Assembly: GCA_015847255.1 (NCBI GenBank) | Contig: JADLZK010011587.1 | Location: 124,001-188,000 of the forward strand | Source: Hyparrhenia diplandra | Lineage: Eukaryota > Streptophyta > Magnoliopsida > Poales > Poaceae | Length of the DNA: 64,000 nucleotides | Direction: 5' to 3' | Shown here: piece by piece, positions 31,877-42,812 of the stretch | How the letters are laid out: every line of letters starts with the position of its first letter | Position numbering within the stretch: the first letter of the stretch is position 1 | Program-made: the position numbers and the translations under genes | The notes under the pieces: model-generated | Seen by the model: the letters and a program-made list of their open reading frames with translations, nothing else | Database searches by the model: none | What the model was told of the DNA's origin: nothing

Positions 31877-34307
31877 CAATGAATTACGATTTCTCTGGGA
31901 ATAATAATAAACTCATACCATGTGTGCTTAAACACATATAACCAAGCAAGGGCGTACCTATATAAACATGAGAGATCATGACAATATATGTGCCCTTGTG
32001 CAATTATAAAATATATGTGTATAACTGCACACATGAAATAATGCACGGGAAATAATGAGGTCGGAGCATGTGTATTTAATATACATATAATAGTACAAGT
32101 GTATATTTGATCCCATATTGATACCGTGGGAATATATACACACACACTCGTATATGTATAAATGCACATGAGAAATGGGAGAGAAAGAATAAAAAAAAAA
32201 AGAAAGAATAGAATGAGAATCACGGGCTCAATCATCCCCTCTCCTCTCTTCCGGTCCAACAGGCCGCTGCCTCCTTTATTCTCTCCTTCTTTCTCGCAAG
32301 CCGAACGGGCCGGCCCAACACAGCAAGGCCCAACGGCCAGGCAACCGAACCCAGCTCGCCCACTCCCTCCTTCGGTCCTTCCTCCCACCGACGCCTGGAC
32401 CCCGTCATCGTTGTCTTCCTTCGTCGGGACACGGTGCGCCGCACGACGCCCCGACCCCACTTCGCCATGAGCGTGGACGGGCACACAGGGAACCTGCTGA
32501 CCTCCTTCGCTGGGCTCCAGCCGAGCGGGACAGTTGGCCCCTCCCCACCGGCTAGCGTCAACGAACGACAGGGCAAGGGACGACCTTGCCGGAGCTCTGC
32601 TGGCGGCCTTGACAAGATGCGACGACGAGCCGGCTCACTGGGACAGCTGCGCGACGCGACTTGATCACCACCACGTCCACGCGCACAGGGACAGGGCTTA
32701 CCGAGCACAGCGATTCCGCGGACTAGCCGCGAGCCGTTCTGTCAGCTGCACGCCCACAGCCCCGCTGTCGTCAACACGAACAGCGGAGGCGGCGACCTAC
32801 CAGCTGGCCGCCGCCCGCCCAGACGCGACGGAACGAGGCCAGGCCCTTGCCAGCACAATCACCGACGCGACGCGACGACTGCCAAAGCCAGCGGAGACAC
32901 GCGCACCACCGCCCTTTGCCGGAGAAATATCGGAGACATGCGAAGAAATATCTCGCCGGGAAGCTTGACGCTGCCGGTCTATAAATAGCTCCCCTCGGGG
33001 CACGATCGAGCTCGCCCTCACCACTGCGAGCCTTGCCCAGAGCGGGAACACGCCGTGCGCTCCCCATCTCCCCTCCTCCGCCCTTCGGTCACGCGGGAAT
33101 CGGATTTCCCCAATCGGGAATCCGCCGCCGCTCCGCCACGGTCCGAGCGCCGCCGCCTGCAAGAGTCGTCGTCGGTCTCGATTGGCAGCCTGGAACGCCT
33201 CACCAACCTCTCCTCTTTCGTTTTCCCGCTCTTTCCCTTCCTATTGTGTAGTACAGCACCGCCTCAGCGCGACGCCACCGCCGAGCGCCGCCCGGCACGC
33301 CGCTGGCTTGGGGAAAGGTCTCCCCGCCGCCCAAGATGCCGACCAGAAGTACCAGGGTGGCGAGGTGGTTCCGAAGGGCCCCTCGCGGCGAGCTATGGGA
33401 GAGGCCCGGTCGACTCCGGCCGGACTCCGGCGAGGCGCCGCCGCAGCGGCACGACGACGGTGCCAGGATCCCCTACCAGGTGATGTCGTCACGGCGTCAA
33501 GACGGAGCCAGTGGGAAGCCGCCAGGTGGCGCGTCGTCACCCGCCGTCACGGCACCACACGGGACGGACCCACTGGCCCACAGTCCCGCCACGATAGTCC
33601 AGGGGACCCACTTGTCAGTCACGTGAGGCAAAGCATAGTGCTGTGTACACGTAGGAAATTGCTATGTACACCCGACTAGTGTACACAGAACTCTATAAGT
33701 GTACTTTCCTGTGTTAGAAAAGTTCCCAGAAAATTTGTAAATTCATTAGTTGAATTATAGAATTTTATCATGTAATTAGTTCCAATTTTGTTACATGATA
33801 AAATTATATTATAATATTACCCTAATGGTTAATTAGGGATTAATATTATAAAAAAATCCATATCTCATGCATATGAACTCCGTTTCACGTGAAACGACTT
33901 CCATAATTCGTATAAAATCTAGCTCTATGCATCTAACCTATTGCCACCATAATGTTCTATGTTTGCTTTGAATGCCATAGTTCGAGCTAGGTCTATCAAT
34001 GTACCCGAGGTAGTTTCCGACGATCCGATTAGGAGTATCCGTCCGAAGTAAGCTAGGAGCGTTCGACGTCGTGCCGATTCGTAAGAACCTCCCAGGCAAG
34101 TCCTTACCCCCCTAATCCTGACCTTTAATTAAGTAATAATGATAATGATGTTAATTAAGAAACGAGAGATCATGGGCTATTATCGTATGCGATTATGAGA
34201 TGATGATGTTAGTTGAGGAGCTGAGTGCTCGATATTGTTAAGGGGCTAAGTGCCCAGTCAATGATGAGATGTTATGGACATATGATAATAGCCATGATGT
34301 TAATTAA

Positions 34308-34723
34308 TACTCCCTCCGTCCAGAAATCTAAAGCGCCTGAGCAAAATTTTTTTTTTCCAAAAATCTCCGTCGTATTTTGGATGGACCACGCGCATGCCTC
34401 GTTCGTAGGGGCTCCCAATGCCTCGGACCTGTTGCCGCATTCACTACTGCGCTGATCGCCGTCGGTTGGACTAGTCCCGCCGTTCCTTCCCGTTAGAACG
34501 CGGCTTCTCTCAGCACGAGCGCGTGAATTTGAGAGCGAGCACGCGATCAGGAGCGCGCTAACGCCGTTTCCTGCGGTGTTTACTTGGGCAAACGAAAGGT
34601 CATTCGTTATTAAGAGATCCACCGCGATTAAAGGAAAAACGACGCTCCTGGCTGCATGCTTCCACGTTCCTTGGTCACCGCGCCCAAACACAATACGCTT
34701 AAGATTTCTGAACGGAGGGAGTA
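34308..34723. mobile_element. Stowaway/Mariner-type MITE nested in the solo LTR
   Basis: 416 bp including TA at both ends. The left end CTCCCTCCGTCCAGAAATCT pairs with the reverse complement of the right end, CTCCCTCCGTTCAGAAATCT, and AAAGCG / TAAGCG follow. Non-coding interior. It is younger than the solo LTR. Confidence 0.85.
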
Positions 34724-35109
34724 TGGTTTAATAATAAACTGAGTTTAACCCACAAAAGAGGTGAGTGGTGGTAGTCTGGTAGAGCCTAAATACCACATCG
34801 GGAATCGCCGTGAGGGGTTCCTGTGGAGAGATACTCGCCTCCCCTAAGGACCGGTTCATAGACCGTCTACCTAGTGAGATATTTCGCATGACCACACGCG
34901 TCGGTATGGGACGACTTGATTCCACACCCCGCTAGATTAAAGTATAATCTCCAACCTAGGAGGCCGGAGTAGGCAAGCGGTCTATCAGGAGTCGACATGA
35001 GAGGAACGGCTCGTGGTTTGGTTGGCGTGGTTGCTTTGTGATCCTCGATGAAAGTTTAGGGGTTATGGTATTGGCCATATTGTGCACGGATTATATATAT
35101 TGAGATGTT

Positions 35110-35310
35110 GACTACGTACAGGGACACATCCTCCGTAGCACCGTTCGCTGCGTACAGGGATGGCGGCCTCCGTAGTTGGTTTTCCTCTGCGTACAGGGAC
35201 GACATCCTCCGTAGTGTGGATGGTCGTGTGCTCGTAGGGCGCACTCACGAACGAGGATGGCCTCCGTAGAGGGGGCTACGCATGGGGCTCATCCTCCGTA
35301 GTACCAACCC
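35110..35310. repeat. Imperfect GTACAGGG...CCTCCGTAG repeats
   Basis: Four to five imperfect copies of a unit of about 45 bp built from CTGCGTACAGGGACGACATC and CTCCGTAG. It lies in the 3' half of the solo LTR and has no coding sense. Confidence 0.7.
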
Positions 35311-36069
35311 CCTGAGAAGCCGTGGTAGAGATTATATGGACATCTAGGGTGACGGCCCAAGCGGGTACGGAATCTCGTTAGGCCTGGCTAAGCCAAGTCG
35401 CGATGGTGAGGACAGTGCCTTTCGTGTGGGGAAAGTGTACAACCTCTGCAGAGTGTATTAAATCTATTCGAATAGCCACGTCCTTGGAATGGGCAGATGC
35501 TAGGATAGATCATCTATGATTAGATTCACACTAAATGACTAACCTGTTGCGACCATGATGATGATGATGGTGAAGATATAATATAATCCGGGAACTAGCG
35601 AGAGTAGTTTTAGAGACTCTGCTAGGGCCCAAACCCTTAATAATTACAACCCCCCGGTTGGGACTTGCTGAGTACGTTTGCACTCACCCCTCCTCTATTT
35701 TTACAGACATCGGCACATCAGGAGGTAAGTTCGTCGTTAGGGAGAGATTCAACGTTCCGTAGGAGTTTGCAAGGTATTCGCTTAGGAGAAGGACGTTGAA
35801 GCCCAGAGTTCATCCATGCACAAGCATGCCTGTGGAGTACGAGGCAGTGTCATGGTTAATCCACCGCTTCTCGGTTGGCTAACTCTGATATCGTAACCCG
35901 GTTTGGTGACCCTTTCGTCGCCACTGTAAGCCCCATTCTATCATATATTTATAAAGCTCGGATTACTATTATTTCTGTGTACCATTATCTGTGACTAATA
36001 GACGTGTTTGTGGCGTGATCCTGGCGCAAACACGTGTGATTAACGACCCATTAAAAGTGGGGCGTGACA

Positions 36070-36300
36070 CTTTGTCGCCGAAGCTTCATCGACATCTTCA
36101 CCAAGCTGTACGGCTACGTCGGCGGAGCTTCATCGACGTCTTCCTCGAGTTGTACGACTTCGTCGGCGGAGCTTCATCGACATCTTCACCAAGCTGTATG
36201 GCTATGTCGGCGGAGCTTCATCGACATCTTCACCAAGCTGTATGGCTACATCGGCAGAGCTTCATCAACACCTTCACCGAGCTGTACGCCTACACCCACG
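36070..36300 (+). repeat. 44-bp minisatellite, right part
   Basis: Five units. Starts at 36121, 36165, 36209 and 36253 give a period of exactly 44 bp. The unit is not a multiple of three, so each open frame passes through all three readings of the repeat (RRSFIDIFTKLYGYV, GGASSTSS.., AELHRHLHQAVWL). It is most likely part of the untranslated leader or spacer of the Tat-type element. Confidence 0.9.
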
Positions 36301-36588
36301 GTACCCCATGACATCGGTAAGCCAACTCACGGGTCACAGAACTGTAAGACTGCACCCCAATCTTTCATATTTGTATTTCCATAAGTATCACTCCATTGAA
36401 AAAGGGTTGCAGGCATCGAATGAACGCAATCGTTAATACTACCGTGTGGCTCGCTTGATCGGACAACCCCTCGGGCCACATACAGGTTTGGAGTACGAAG
36501 GCTGGCCCAACAAACGGTTCGACAGCCGCTCTAGCCGCCCGAGTGAGGGACCAGACATAAAGGAGGATCCACTAGCAGTTGGTAACTG
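36301..36588. other. Non-coding stretch beside the minisatellite
   Basis: Moderately GC-rich and without recognisable domains. It probably belongs to the same broken Tat-type element, because it continues from the repeat without a visible junction. Confidence 0.4.
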
Positions 36589-36800
36589 TTGGTATTTCTT
36601 AACGCAGCCAGAAAGGATTTCGTAAGTGCACGGAAATTACCGTTGTAGCCTTCATCCGAAAGTATTCAGGGTATCGTATTTTCTATAGGGAATGGTGGTA
36701 TTCTTCTTCTAGCTAAGCCGTCCAAGGACAACTCAAGGACGAGATGGAATGGGGAGGATGGATTCCTATAGGTCTTTATGTCTAAGGATAGCGATTCTCT
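36589..36800 (-). repeat. LTR-like fragment at the 3' side of the Athila-type element
   Basis: Begins TGTTGGTATTTCTTAACGC, resembling TGTTGACATTTCTAACACG at 38993. It then carries GTAAGTGCACGGAAATTACC, GTTGTAGCCTTCATCC and GGGTATCGTATTTTC. A related string (GCAAGCGCACAGATAG ... AAGTATCGTATTT) occurs at about 52135-52190. The short distance to the gag ORF suggests the 3' LTR is deleted internally. Confidence 0.4.
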
Positions 36801-36804
36801 ACTT

Positions 36805-38649
36805 CTACTTCTCACCCAAAAGTAGATGGTCGTTTTCTGAGCGTACCTGATTAATCATCATTACCTTTATAGGCTGTGCCTTCTTATTTCTGTTATTGTT
36901 CTTCTTGGCCTTAATCATCGGCTCTGCTGGCATCTCATAGATGTATGGTGTTTGTGGTTGAGCAGGGGAGGAAAGTTTCTTGTTTCTGAAATAAAATGTC
37001 CTCTTTCTCCCCTTGACATCAAAACAAATCTTTGCACTGTGGGCGTAGAGGATTGCCTTGGTTGTGTTCAAGAAGGGTCGGCCCAATATGATTGGAGCCT
37101 TCTCATCTTCCCCTGTTTCAATTACTACAAAATCCGCAGGCACATATGCATTCCCAAAACTAATGCAAACATCTCTAAGTATACCTTTTGGGTAGCACAA
37201 CGACTGGTCTGCAAGCTGCAAGCACATAGATGTATATAATAATGGTCTACCATGAATTTTCTCATGAATTACCTTGGGCATTATGTTGACGCTTGAGCCA
37301 AAATCACAAAGTGCATTCTTGAATTCATGTGGTCCTATCTGGATAGTGATGGCTGGCCTTCCTGGATCTCCTTTCTTAGGTGGTAGAGAGTCATCTAGCC
37401 AATCACTCCTGAGGTAGTCCGTGTGAAAATGACCCGCATTATATATATCGACAAGATTTGCGGATTCTACTTCCTTTGGTTGGCCCGGTATCTCACCTGG
37501 TAAGGTTAGTTCCACAGAAGTTGCCAATCTAGAAAGCTGATCCTCTATCATTTTATTAAAGCTATGTTGATTTTTAATTACTGAAGAAAAACTATCCATT
37601 CTATTATTTATGGTTTCTAACATTTTATCATTGGAAGCTAATTTTCTAGATAAATTTTCCATAGCTTTACCATGATTTACAACTAAATCTCTTAAAGAAG
37701 GTTGATTAATACTAGTAAAGTTATTACCTTGATAATTACCTTGGAAGTTACCTTGGAAGCTTGGCCTCTGTTGGTTCCATCCAGGATTCTGTGGAGGACG
37801 GTAGTAGTTGTTGTTATTAATATAATGTACCTCCTCTCTATTCTCTGGGCAATTCTTGCCTATGTGGCCAGTGTTGCCACATTCTTCACAAGTCATGCGA
37901 GAGTCGAATTGCATGACAGTCTTGGGTACATGATCTTTATCCTCAAGTTTCTTCATTATAAGGTCCATTTTGGCAGACAACATGTCTACCTCTTTCAGTT
38001 GGTGCATTCCACTTGTTCTCTTGCGGGTTGGACGATCTTCATTCCAACTGTGATTGGAAGCCATCTTTTCCACAAGTTCTGTAGCTTTGGAAATTGTAAG
38101 TGAAAGGAAAGCACCTCCTGCTGCAGCATCCATCGTCTCACGGGTACTCATAGTGAGCCCATGATAGAAAGTATGCATGAGTAACCACTTCTCCATCCCA
38201 TGGTGTGGACATTCTGAGATGTATTCTTGAAAGCGCTCCCACGCTTCTGGGACAGATTCATCGTGTTGTTGTTGAAAATTTGAAATCTTTCCCCTCAAGG
38301 AATTGGTCTTGCCAATTGGGAAGAATTTTGCTAGGAAGGCAGTAGAGCAAAGTGACCATGTTGTATTCTTCTCTTTATTGGCGTAGAACCACTGCTTCGC
38401 TTTCCCCAAGAGTGAAAATGGGAAAAGGCAAAGTAGGATTGTATCTCTTGGTATATCTTTGATGGTAAAAGTGCTGCAAATCTCTAGGAAGTGTTGGAGA
38501 TGAGCACTAGCATCTTCGTGTGCCTTTCCGCAAAATTGGCTGGCTTGCACCATGTTAATAAGTCCAGGCTTGAGTTCGAAGCTACGATCTCCAATCTCAA
38601 CTTCCGGTCTAGTGCGAACATTGGCCGTAGTTGGAGCGTAAAACTTCAA
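36805..38649 (-). CDS. Athila-type gag with protease-like domain
   Basis: 614 codons without interruption. The N-terminal part is a retrotransposon gag domain (HLQHFLEICSTFTIKDIPRD, LLCLFPFSLLGKAKQWFYAN, ESVPEAWERFQEYISECPHH). A CCHC knuckle CEECGNTGHIGKNC follows near residue 260, then Asn/Gln-rich spacer, a helical region, and a retropepsin-like domain (ITIQIGPHEFKNALCDFGSS, VNIMPKVIHE, APIILGRPFLNTTKAILYA). The active-site triad reads D-F-G; Athila proteases usually have D-L-G, so this may still be native. No RT, RNase H or integrase follows before the LTR-like fragment, so the element is non-autonomous. The start is the first Met; an upstream frame at 38609-38815 encodes a possible N-terminal extension one frame over. 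Confidence 0.88.
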   Translation of the reverse strand: MKFYAPTTANVRTRPEVEIGDRSFELKPGLINMVQASQFCGKAHEDASAHLQHFLEICSTFTIKDIPRDTILLCLFPFSLLGKAKQWFYANKEKNTTWSLCSTAFLAKFFPIGKTNSLRGKISNFQQQHDESVPEAWERFQEYISECPHHGMEKWLLMHTFYHGLTMSTRETMDAAAGGAFLSLTISKATELVEKMASNHSWNEDRPTRKRTSGMHQLKEVDMLSAKMDLIMKKLEDKDHVPKTVMQFDSRMTCEECGNTGHIGKNCPENREEVHYINNNNYYRPPQNPGWNQQRPSFQGNFQGNYQGNNFTSINQPSLRDLVVNHGKAMENLSRKLASNDKMLETINNRMDSFSSVIKNQHSFNKMIEDQLSRLATSVELTLPGEIPGQPKEVESANLVDIYNAGHFHTDYLRSDWLDDSLPPKKGDPGRPAITIQIGPHEFKNALCDFGSSVNIMPKVIHEKIHGRPLLYTSMCLQLADQSLCYPKGILRDVCISFGNAYVPADFVVIETGEDEKAPIILGRPFLNTTKAILYAHSAKICFDVKGRKRTFYFRNKKLSSPAQPQTPYIYEMPAEPMIKAKKNNNRNKKAQPIKVMMINQVRSENDHLLLGEK

Positions 38650-38966
38650 GAAGGCGCCTTATCACCATAGCCTTAAACACGGGTGATGGGCTCTGCCTGA
38701 TCTGATCAACGTCCGAACCAGAGGGTGTTGGTGTCCTTCTAAGTCTAGATCTTGCCCTTCTGATTAATACTTCTGGATCGTCAATATAATTTTCCGGACG
38801 ATTACTCCAATTCATTCATTTACCCTACATAAGATCAAAAACAAGTAGACAAAAAAGGGTAAGCCTGTTTGAGTAGTTCATAATGGGTCCTCGATACATT
38901 ACGTGATGCAAGTGATATCAATCTATCCATATATGTGTGTTTTTAGGTTTGGCTAGCACCCTTCCT

Positions 38967-38984
38967 TCCCCGGCAACGGCGCCA
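38967..38984 (-). promoter_or_regulatory. Primer binding site (tRNA-Asp type) of the Athila-type element
   Basis: On the minus strand TGGCGCCGTTGCCGGGGA. This is the complement of the tRNA-Asp 3' end used by Athila/Tat elements. It lies 8 bp inside the LTR end at 38993. Confidence 0.85.
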
Positions 38985-38992
38985 GAAATGCT

Positions 38993-39150
38993 TGTTGACA
39001 TTTCTAACACGATCCAAAAATAGGACGGCGAAAGAAATGTATAAATGGTATCTATCTAATAAGTTAGCTTGGATGTGGAGTTAATCTCACATTCCAATAA
39101 AAGTCAGAGCGGAGAGTTAATAAAGTTAGACGGAGTAAGTTATGGTGTAT
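38993..39150 (-). repeat. Athila-type 5' LTR, part before the copia insertion
   Basis: Starts on the plus strand with TGTTGACATT. The last five bases TGTAT are one copy of the target duplication made by Sirevirus 2. The LTR resumes at 51946. Confidence 0.7.
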
Positions 39151-40494
39151 TGTACGATCTAATGGAAGCCTAGGAGGGGGGTTGAATAGGCTGACCCCCT
39201 AAAAACGACCTGTTAAAACTTTAACACACTATCAAGATAGGGAGGCGCTGCTTCGCCGCCAGTAAAGGCAAGACACGCCGCCACGTAAAACCCAACGTGC
39301 ATGAGACAGAGAGGATTAAAGAACTTCTGTCGGGCTGAGTGGCGCGGCACTGCCGCCACAGGCTCGGGCGGCACCGCCGCTGCATGGCGTAAACCGCAGT
39401 ACTACCAAAGTGAATCCACGAGCTGAAGTTTGGTGCTCAGGGTTTCTACTTGTTCCTGCACCCAAATACTTCACAGAGAGCTAGCCAAATATGATAGAAA
39501 CGCAGTGGCAAAATAGATCGGGATGAAACCTTAGCTCACAAGATAAAATATGCAAGAATGTAAAGAACACAAGTGACACAAGGATTTATCCCGTGGTTCA
39601 CCGTCGCCACACAGGTTGGGTTACGTCCACGTTGTTGAGGTTGCCACACAAGGCTTAGCTTGCCCACCGGCTTGCTTTTTCCCTCGTTCACAAGTCTAGG
39701 GAGTTAACCCTAGAGATGTGGGGTAATGTATTGATGATTGTGTGAGGTTACAAACCTCCCAAGGCTGCCACACGAAGGGGGCAAGCTCAAGGGCGACGCC
39801 TAGCCGTCTAGGAGCAAGCTCCAAGAGTAAAGAACCCTAGGGTTCCGGCCAAACGTGAACCAAATGCTCTTTTGAGTGGGGGAAGTAGTAGATCCGGCCT
39901 CCAATCGAAGTTTGCTGCCTTTTCCCTCAAAAATCCCTGGTGGGAAGTGAGAGATTGAGTGGGGAGCTCAAAGTGCTTCAATGGAGGTGAGAGAGAGAGC
40001 AAGAGGTGTGTTCCTGGCTGTCTGCTCGAGGAAGAAGAAGGAATGAGCCAGGTGACCATTGTGGGAGGGGTAGGATGGGTATTTATACCCCACGGACCCA
40101 ACGGTCGAGGTTAAGTGTGGCACTGCCGCACTTAACATGACGACCGCCGCCACCGACAAAGACAAAGGGGTGAAATATGAAGTTTTGCTGGCTGGTCAGG
40201 CTTGGAGTTGTGTTTTGTGACTGTTTTTGAAGATTAGAGCACTTGGTCCACAGGTACCCGAGAATCCTAGGATCCCTCTTGATAGTACGGCATTTCCTAA
40301 ACTCAAGATTCAAAATATGAAATAATTTAAATGCCTTGATCCAGAAACACCACCATCTAGCTCATTGGATACCTTTGGACCTGTACATCAACTCCTTATT
40401 TTATTTCCTGCATGTCATCTTCATAAATCTCATTAGTCCCCTTATTCGGTGGTCATCAACGCCAAAACCCACTTAGAGCTTGATTGCACTTACA
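39151..40494 (-). repeat. 3' LTR of Sirevirus element 2
   Basis: 1344 bp. It pairs with 50623-51940 nearly base for base, apart from GC-rich patches near 39240-39390 and 40120-40150. It contains two perfect GCGGC-N3-GCCGC palindromes (39344-39356, 39368-39380). Confidence 0.93.
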
Positions 40495-40510
40495 ATCTCC
40501 CCCTTTTTGG
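40495..40510 (-). promoter_or_regulatory. Polypurine tract of Sirevirus element 2
   Basis: Minus strand CCAAAAAGGGGGAGAT, directly at the 3' LTR. A second similar motif (minus strand CCAAAGGGGGAGAAAAT) lies at about 41204-41220, just downstream of the extra ORF. Confidence 0.85.
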
Positions 40511-41408
40511 TGATTGATGACAATCAAATTAGAGCTTACATAAGATGTAAAGTCAAACTGAGATTTTCGAGAACCAAGGATGTAGGAGCCTCCCCCTAAA
40601 TATGTGAGTGAGTTTTGAATTCTCATTATTGACATAAGAAGTCAATTTCATATATTTAGGTGTAGTGAGGCCTCCCCCTAAATGTGTGAGTGAGATTTGA
40701 ATTCTCGAAATTGATATAAAAGGTCAAGTCACACATTTAGGTGATGTGTAGGGCCTCCCCCTACATCCATGGTTGCTGTGGGGTGCTCAACAAAGTGTCA
40801 CAAGAATAAAGCCGTGATGCATATGACAAAAAAGATCGATCGAGCACGAATGGGGTTTGCATGCGCACTTGATGATGTGCTTGGCGGCCGCCGCCCGGGT
40901 GCGTAGATCGCCGCGCCTATCAGCACGCATGCATGCACGTAAATACATCCACAGCATATAAGACATGATATATGGAAATAAACTTGCAGCAGATTATCTA
41001 ACACAGAGTTTTAACATTCAACAGATCAAATCCAAGAAATAACAAGTCATAGGTGGCATTATTACATAAAATAGAGTTTCTCTCAAACTCACACCTAACA
41101 AGCTACTCTCAACAGATCTAAACTCTGAAGAACAACTGCTGCAACATCCTCGAATCATCTCCAAGGCATCGAAAAAGTTTGATCCCCCTCATTTCTTCTA
41201 ATTTTCTCCCCCTTTGGCGTCAAGCACCAAAAAGATCATAGAAAAGAGAAGAAACGGAGCGGAGTCACTCCTCACTAGAATCATCCTAACGGCTGGAAGC
41301 AGTGTCCTCGTCCTCCTCTAAGATAACTGCACTGGTCTGTGCAGAGCGACGAGTGGAGCGTCTGGCTGGGACCTGCTGAGAGAAAGAGCCAAGCAGATCT
41401 GACAGGTC

Positions 41409-42812
41409 CTAGTCTAAGCTGCTAGTGCCTGAAAGCTCTGGGAGGTCGTACTGAGGTGGTCTAGGGATAGAAGGAGGAACTGTAAGTCCTTGCTTCTCCT
41501 TGACACTCTTGAATGCCTGTCTCACCTCCCTGCGCATCTCATAGGTCTGCTGAGCTGAGTATGCATAATGCCCAAAGATGGCCTTGATCCACTTCTTGAC
41601 CTTGGATCTAGTGCCACTATGCCTTCTGGGCCTAGAGCTAGAGGGCTCCTCTAAGTCCTCTCTACCAGCTGTAGTGCCTCCTGCAGTAGATCTACCACTG
41701 GTCTTCCCACCCTCCAAGCCATGGGTCTTCTCAATGTTATAGGCTGTGTGGAAACAGTCCTTGGGATAGATGTTCCCTGTGACCCTCTCAATCATGAACA
41801 TGAGGTAGGGAGCATAAGGCAGGTTCCTCCTAGCATCATCCAAGGCATTTGCCAGCTGCCTCCAAATGAACCTCCCAACATTGAAGGTCTCATCATTTTT
41901 GAAGTGAGCTAGAAGATTCCTAGCATAGCCATTAATATCTGAAGCAGCCCCATCCTTGGGATCAATAGTGCACCTGCAGAGGTTGTTCATCACATAGAAA
42001 AAGTCCTTCAGACCCTTCCTCTTCCCATCAGCTGTACTGGGCTTTGCCCAACAATCCCTGATCACCTTGATCTCAACAGGCTCAATCTCATGGATATCAG
42101 TGAACTGCCTGTGATCAGCCCCAAAACCAAGAATCTGACAGAAGGTGACGAAGTCAATCCTGTAGTGTCTCCTGTTAGTCATCCAGTGGATGGTATCAGC
42201 CTGCCTGTCCCAGTGGTAAGTGGCATGGAACTGACTTAGGATTTCCTCATTCCAATCATGCTTGAAAGCCATGATATCTGTCAGCTGAAATCTGTTGCAG
42301 GCCTCAATTGCCTCATTGAAGGCATCCTCCTCCTTCTCTGCCATCCTCTCAAAGTCAATGTAGTGGACTGTGGTGATCTTGCTCTTGGTAGAATGGAAGA
42401 GGACTGTCAGATAGAAGTTTGAGTGAAAAGACACCCAAAACCTCTCATCAATGCCATCTGTCCTCTCATCTATGTAAACATTGTAAGCTCTAGCATCTGC
42501 CACCTCCCTCTGCTTCCTGAGGTAGCTCATAACAGGGATAGGCTGAGAGTTGTCAGGAGCTGCCATCTCAAAGATACCTTCAACTGGCACCATGTAGCTA
42601 TTGTCAAACATAGAAATGTGCTCAGGAGTGCCTTGATCACCATCAGGAACAATGGTGTATCCTGCCTGCTGCTGCTGCTCCTCAGTGAGTCCAGCTGACC
42701 CACTGCTGCTGCCTCCTGCTCCTCTGCTCAAGTTCTTTCTGCCTCTGCCTCTTTTCTCCACTACCTTGACTCTCATCTTCCTCTTGCCATGGGGGTCACC
42801 ACCGGGGTCCAT
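41409..42812 (-). CDS. Extra ORF downstream of pol in Sirevirus 2, function unknown
   Basis: 467 codons, uninterrupted, in the same sense as gag-pol and in the position where Sireviruses may carry an envelope-like gene. The N-terminus is basic (GKRKMRVKVVEKRGRGRK), then Ser/Gly and Gln runs. The central 220 residues look like a folded domain with FWVSFHSNFYLTVLFHSTKS, FKHDWNEEILSQFHATYHWD, TIHWMTNRRHYRIDFVTFCQ and LGFG. This pattern resembles proteins labelled putative plant transposon protein; that likeness is from memory, not a search. A Gly/Ser/Arg-rich linker and a helical C-terminus (KWIKAIFGHYAYSAQQ) follow. No signal peptide or transmembrane segment is visible, which speaks against a classical envelope. 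It stands out because gag and pol of the same element are broken. Confidence 0.8.
   Translation of the reverse strand: MDPGGDPHGKRKMRVKVVEKRGRGRKNLSRGAGGSSSGSAGLTEEQQQQAGYTIVPDGDQGTPEHISMFDNSYMVPVEGIFEMAAPDNSQPIPVMSYLRKQREVADARAYNVYIDERTDGIDERFWVSFHSNFYLTVLFHSTKSKITTVHYIDFERMAEKEEDAFNEAIEACNRFQLTDIMAFKHDWNEEILSQFHATYHWDRQADTIHWMTNRRHYRIDFVTFCQILGFGADHRQFTDIHEIEPVEIKVIRDCWAKPSTADGKRKGLKDFFYVMNNLCRCTIDPKDGAASDINGYARNLLAHFKNDETFNVGRFIWRQLANALDDARRNLPYAPYLMFMIERVTGNIYPKDCFHTAYNIEKTHGLEGGKTSGRSTAGGTTAGREDLEEPSSSRPRRHSGTRSKVKKWIKAIFGHYAYSAQQTYEMRREVRQAFKSVKEKQGLTVPPSIPRPPQYDLPELSGTSSLD

Larger units (their letters stand above)
31610..36069 (+). mobile_element. Tekay-like solo LTR, 4.46 kb
   Basis: Starts TGTAACACCCG and ends GGGGCGTGACA, flanked by the 5-bp duplication CTTTG (31605-31609 and 36070-36074). 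No internal coding domain, PBS or PPT is present, so it is read as a single LTR left by recombination. The ends, the length after removing a nested MITE (about 4.04 kb), and the phrase GGGACTTGCTGAGTACGTTT near 35660 followed by an intron-like TTTTTACAG resemble LTRs of Tekay/Del chromoviruses. It contains a GC-rich half (32230-33650) with chance open frames. Lineage is an inference; TSD and ends are direct. Confidence 0.8.

Noticed and set aside
32162..33679. GC-rich open frames inside the solo LTR
   Set aside because: They lie within a TSD-flanked LTR, overlap on both strands and match no retroelement protein.
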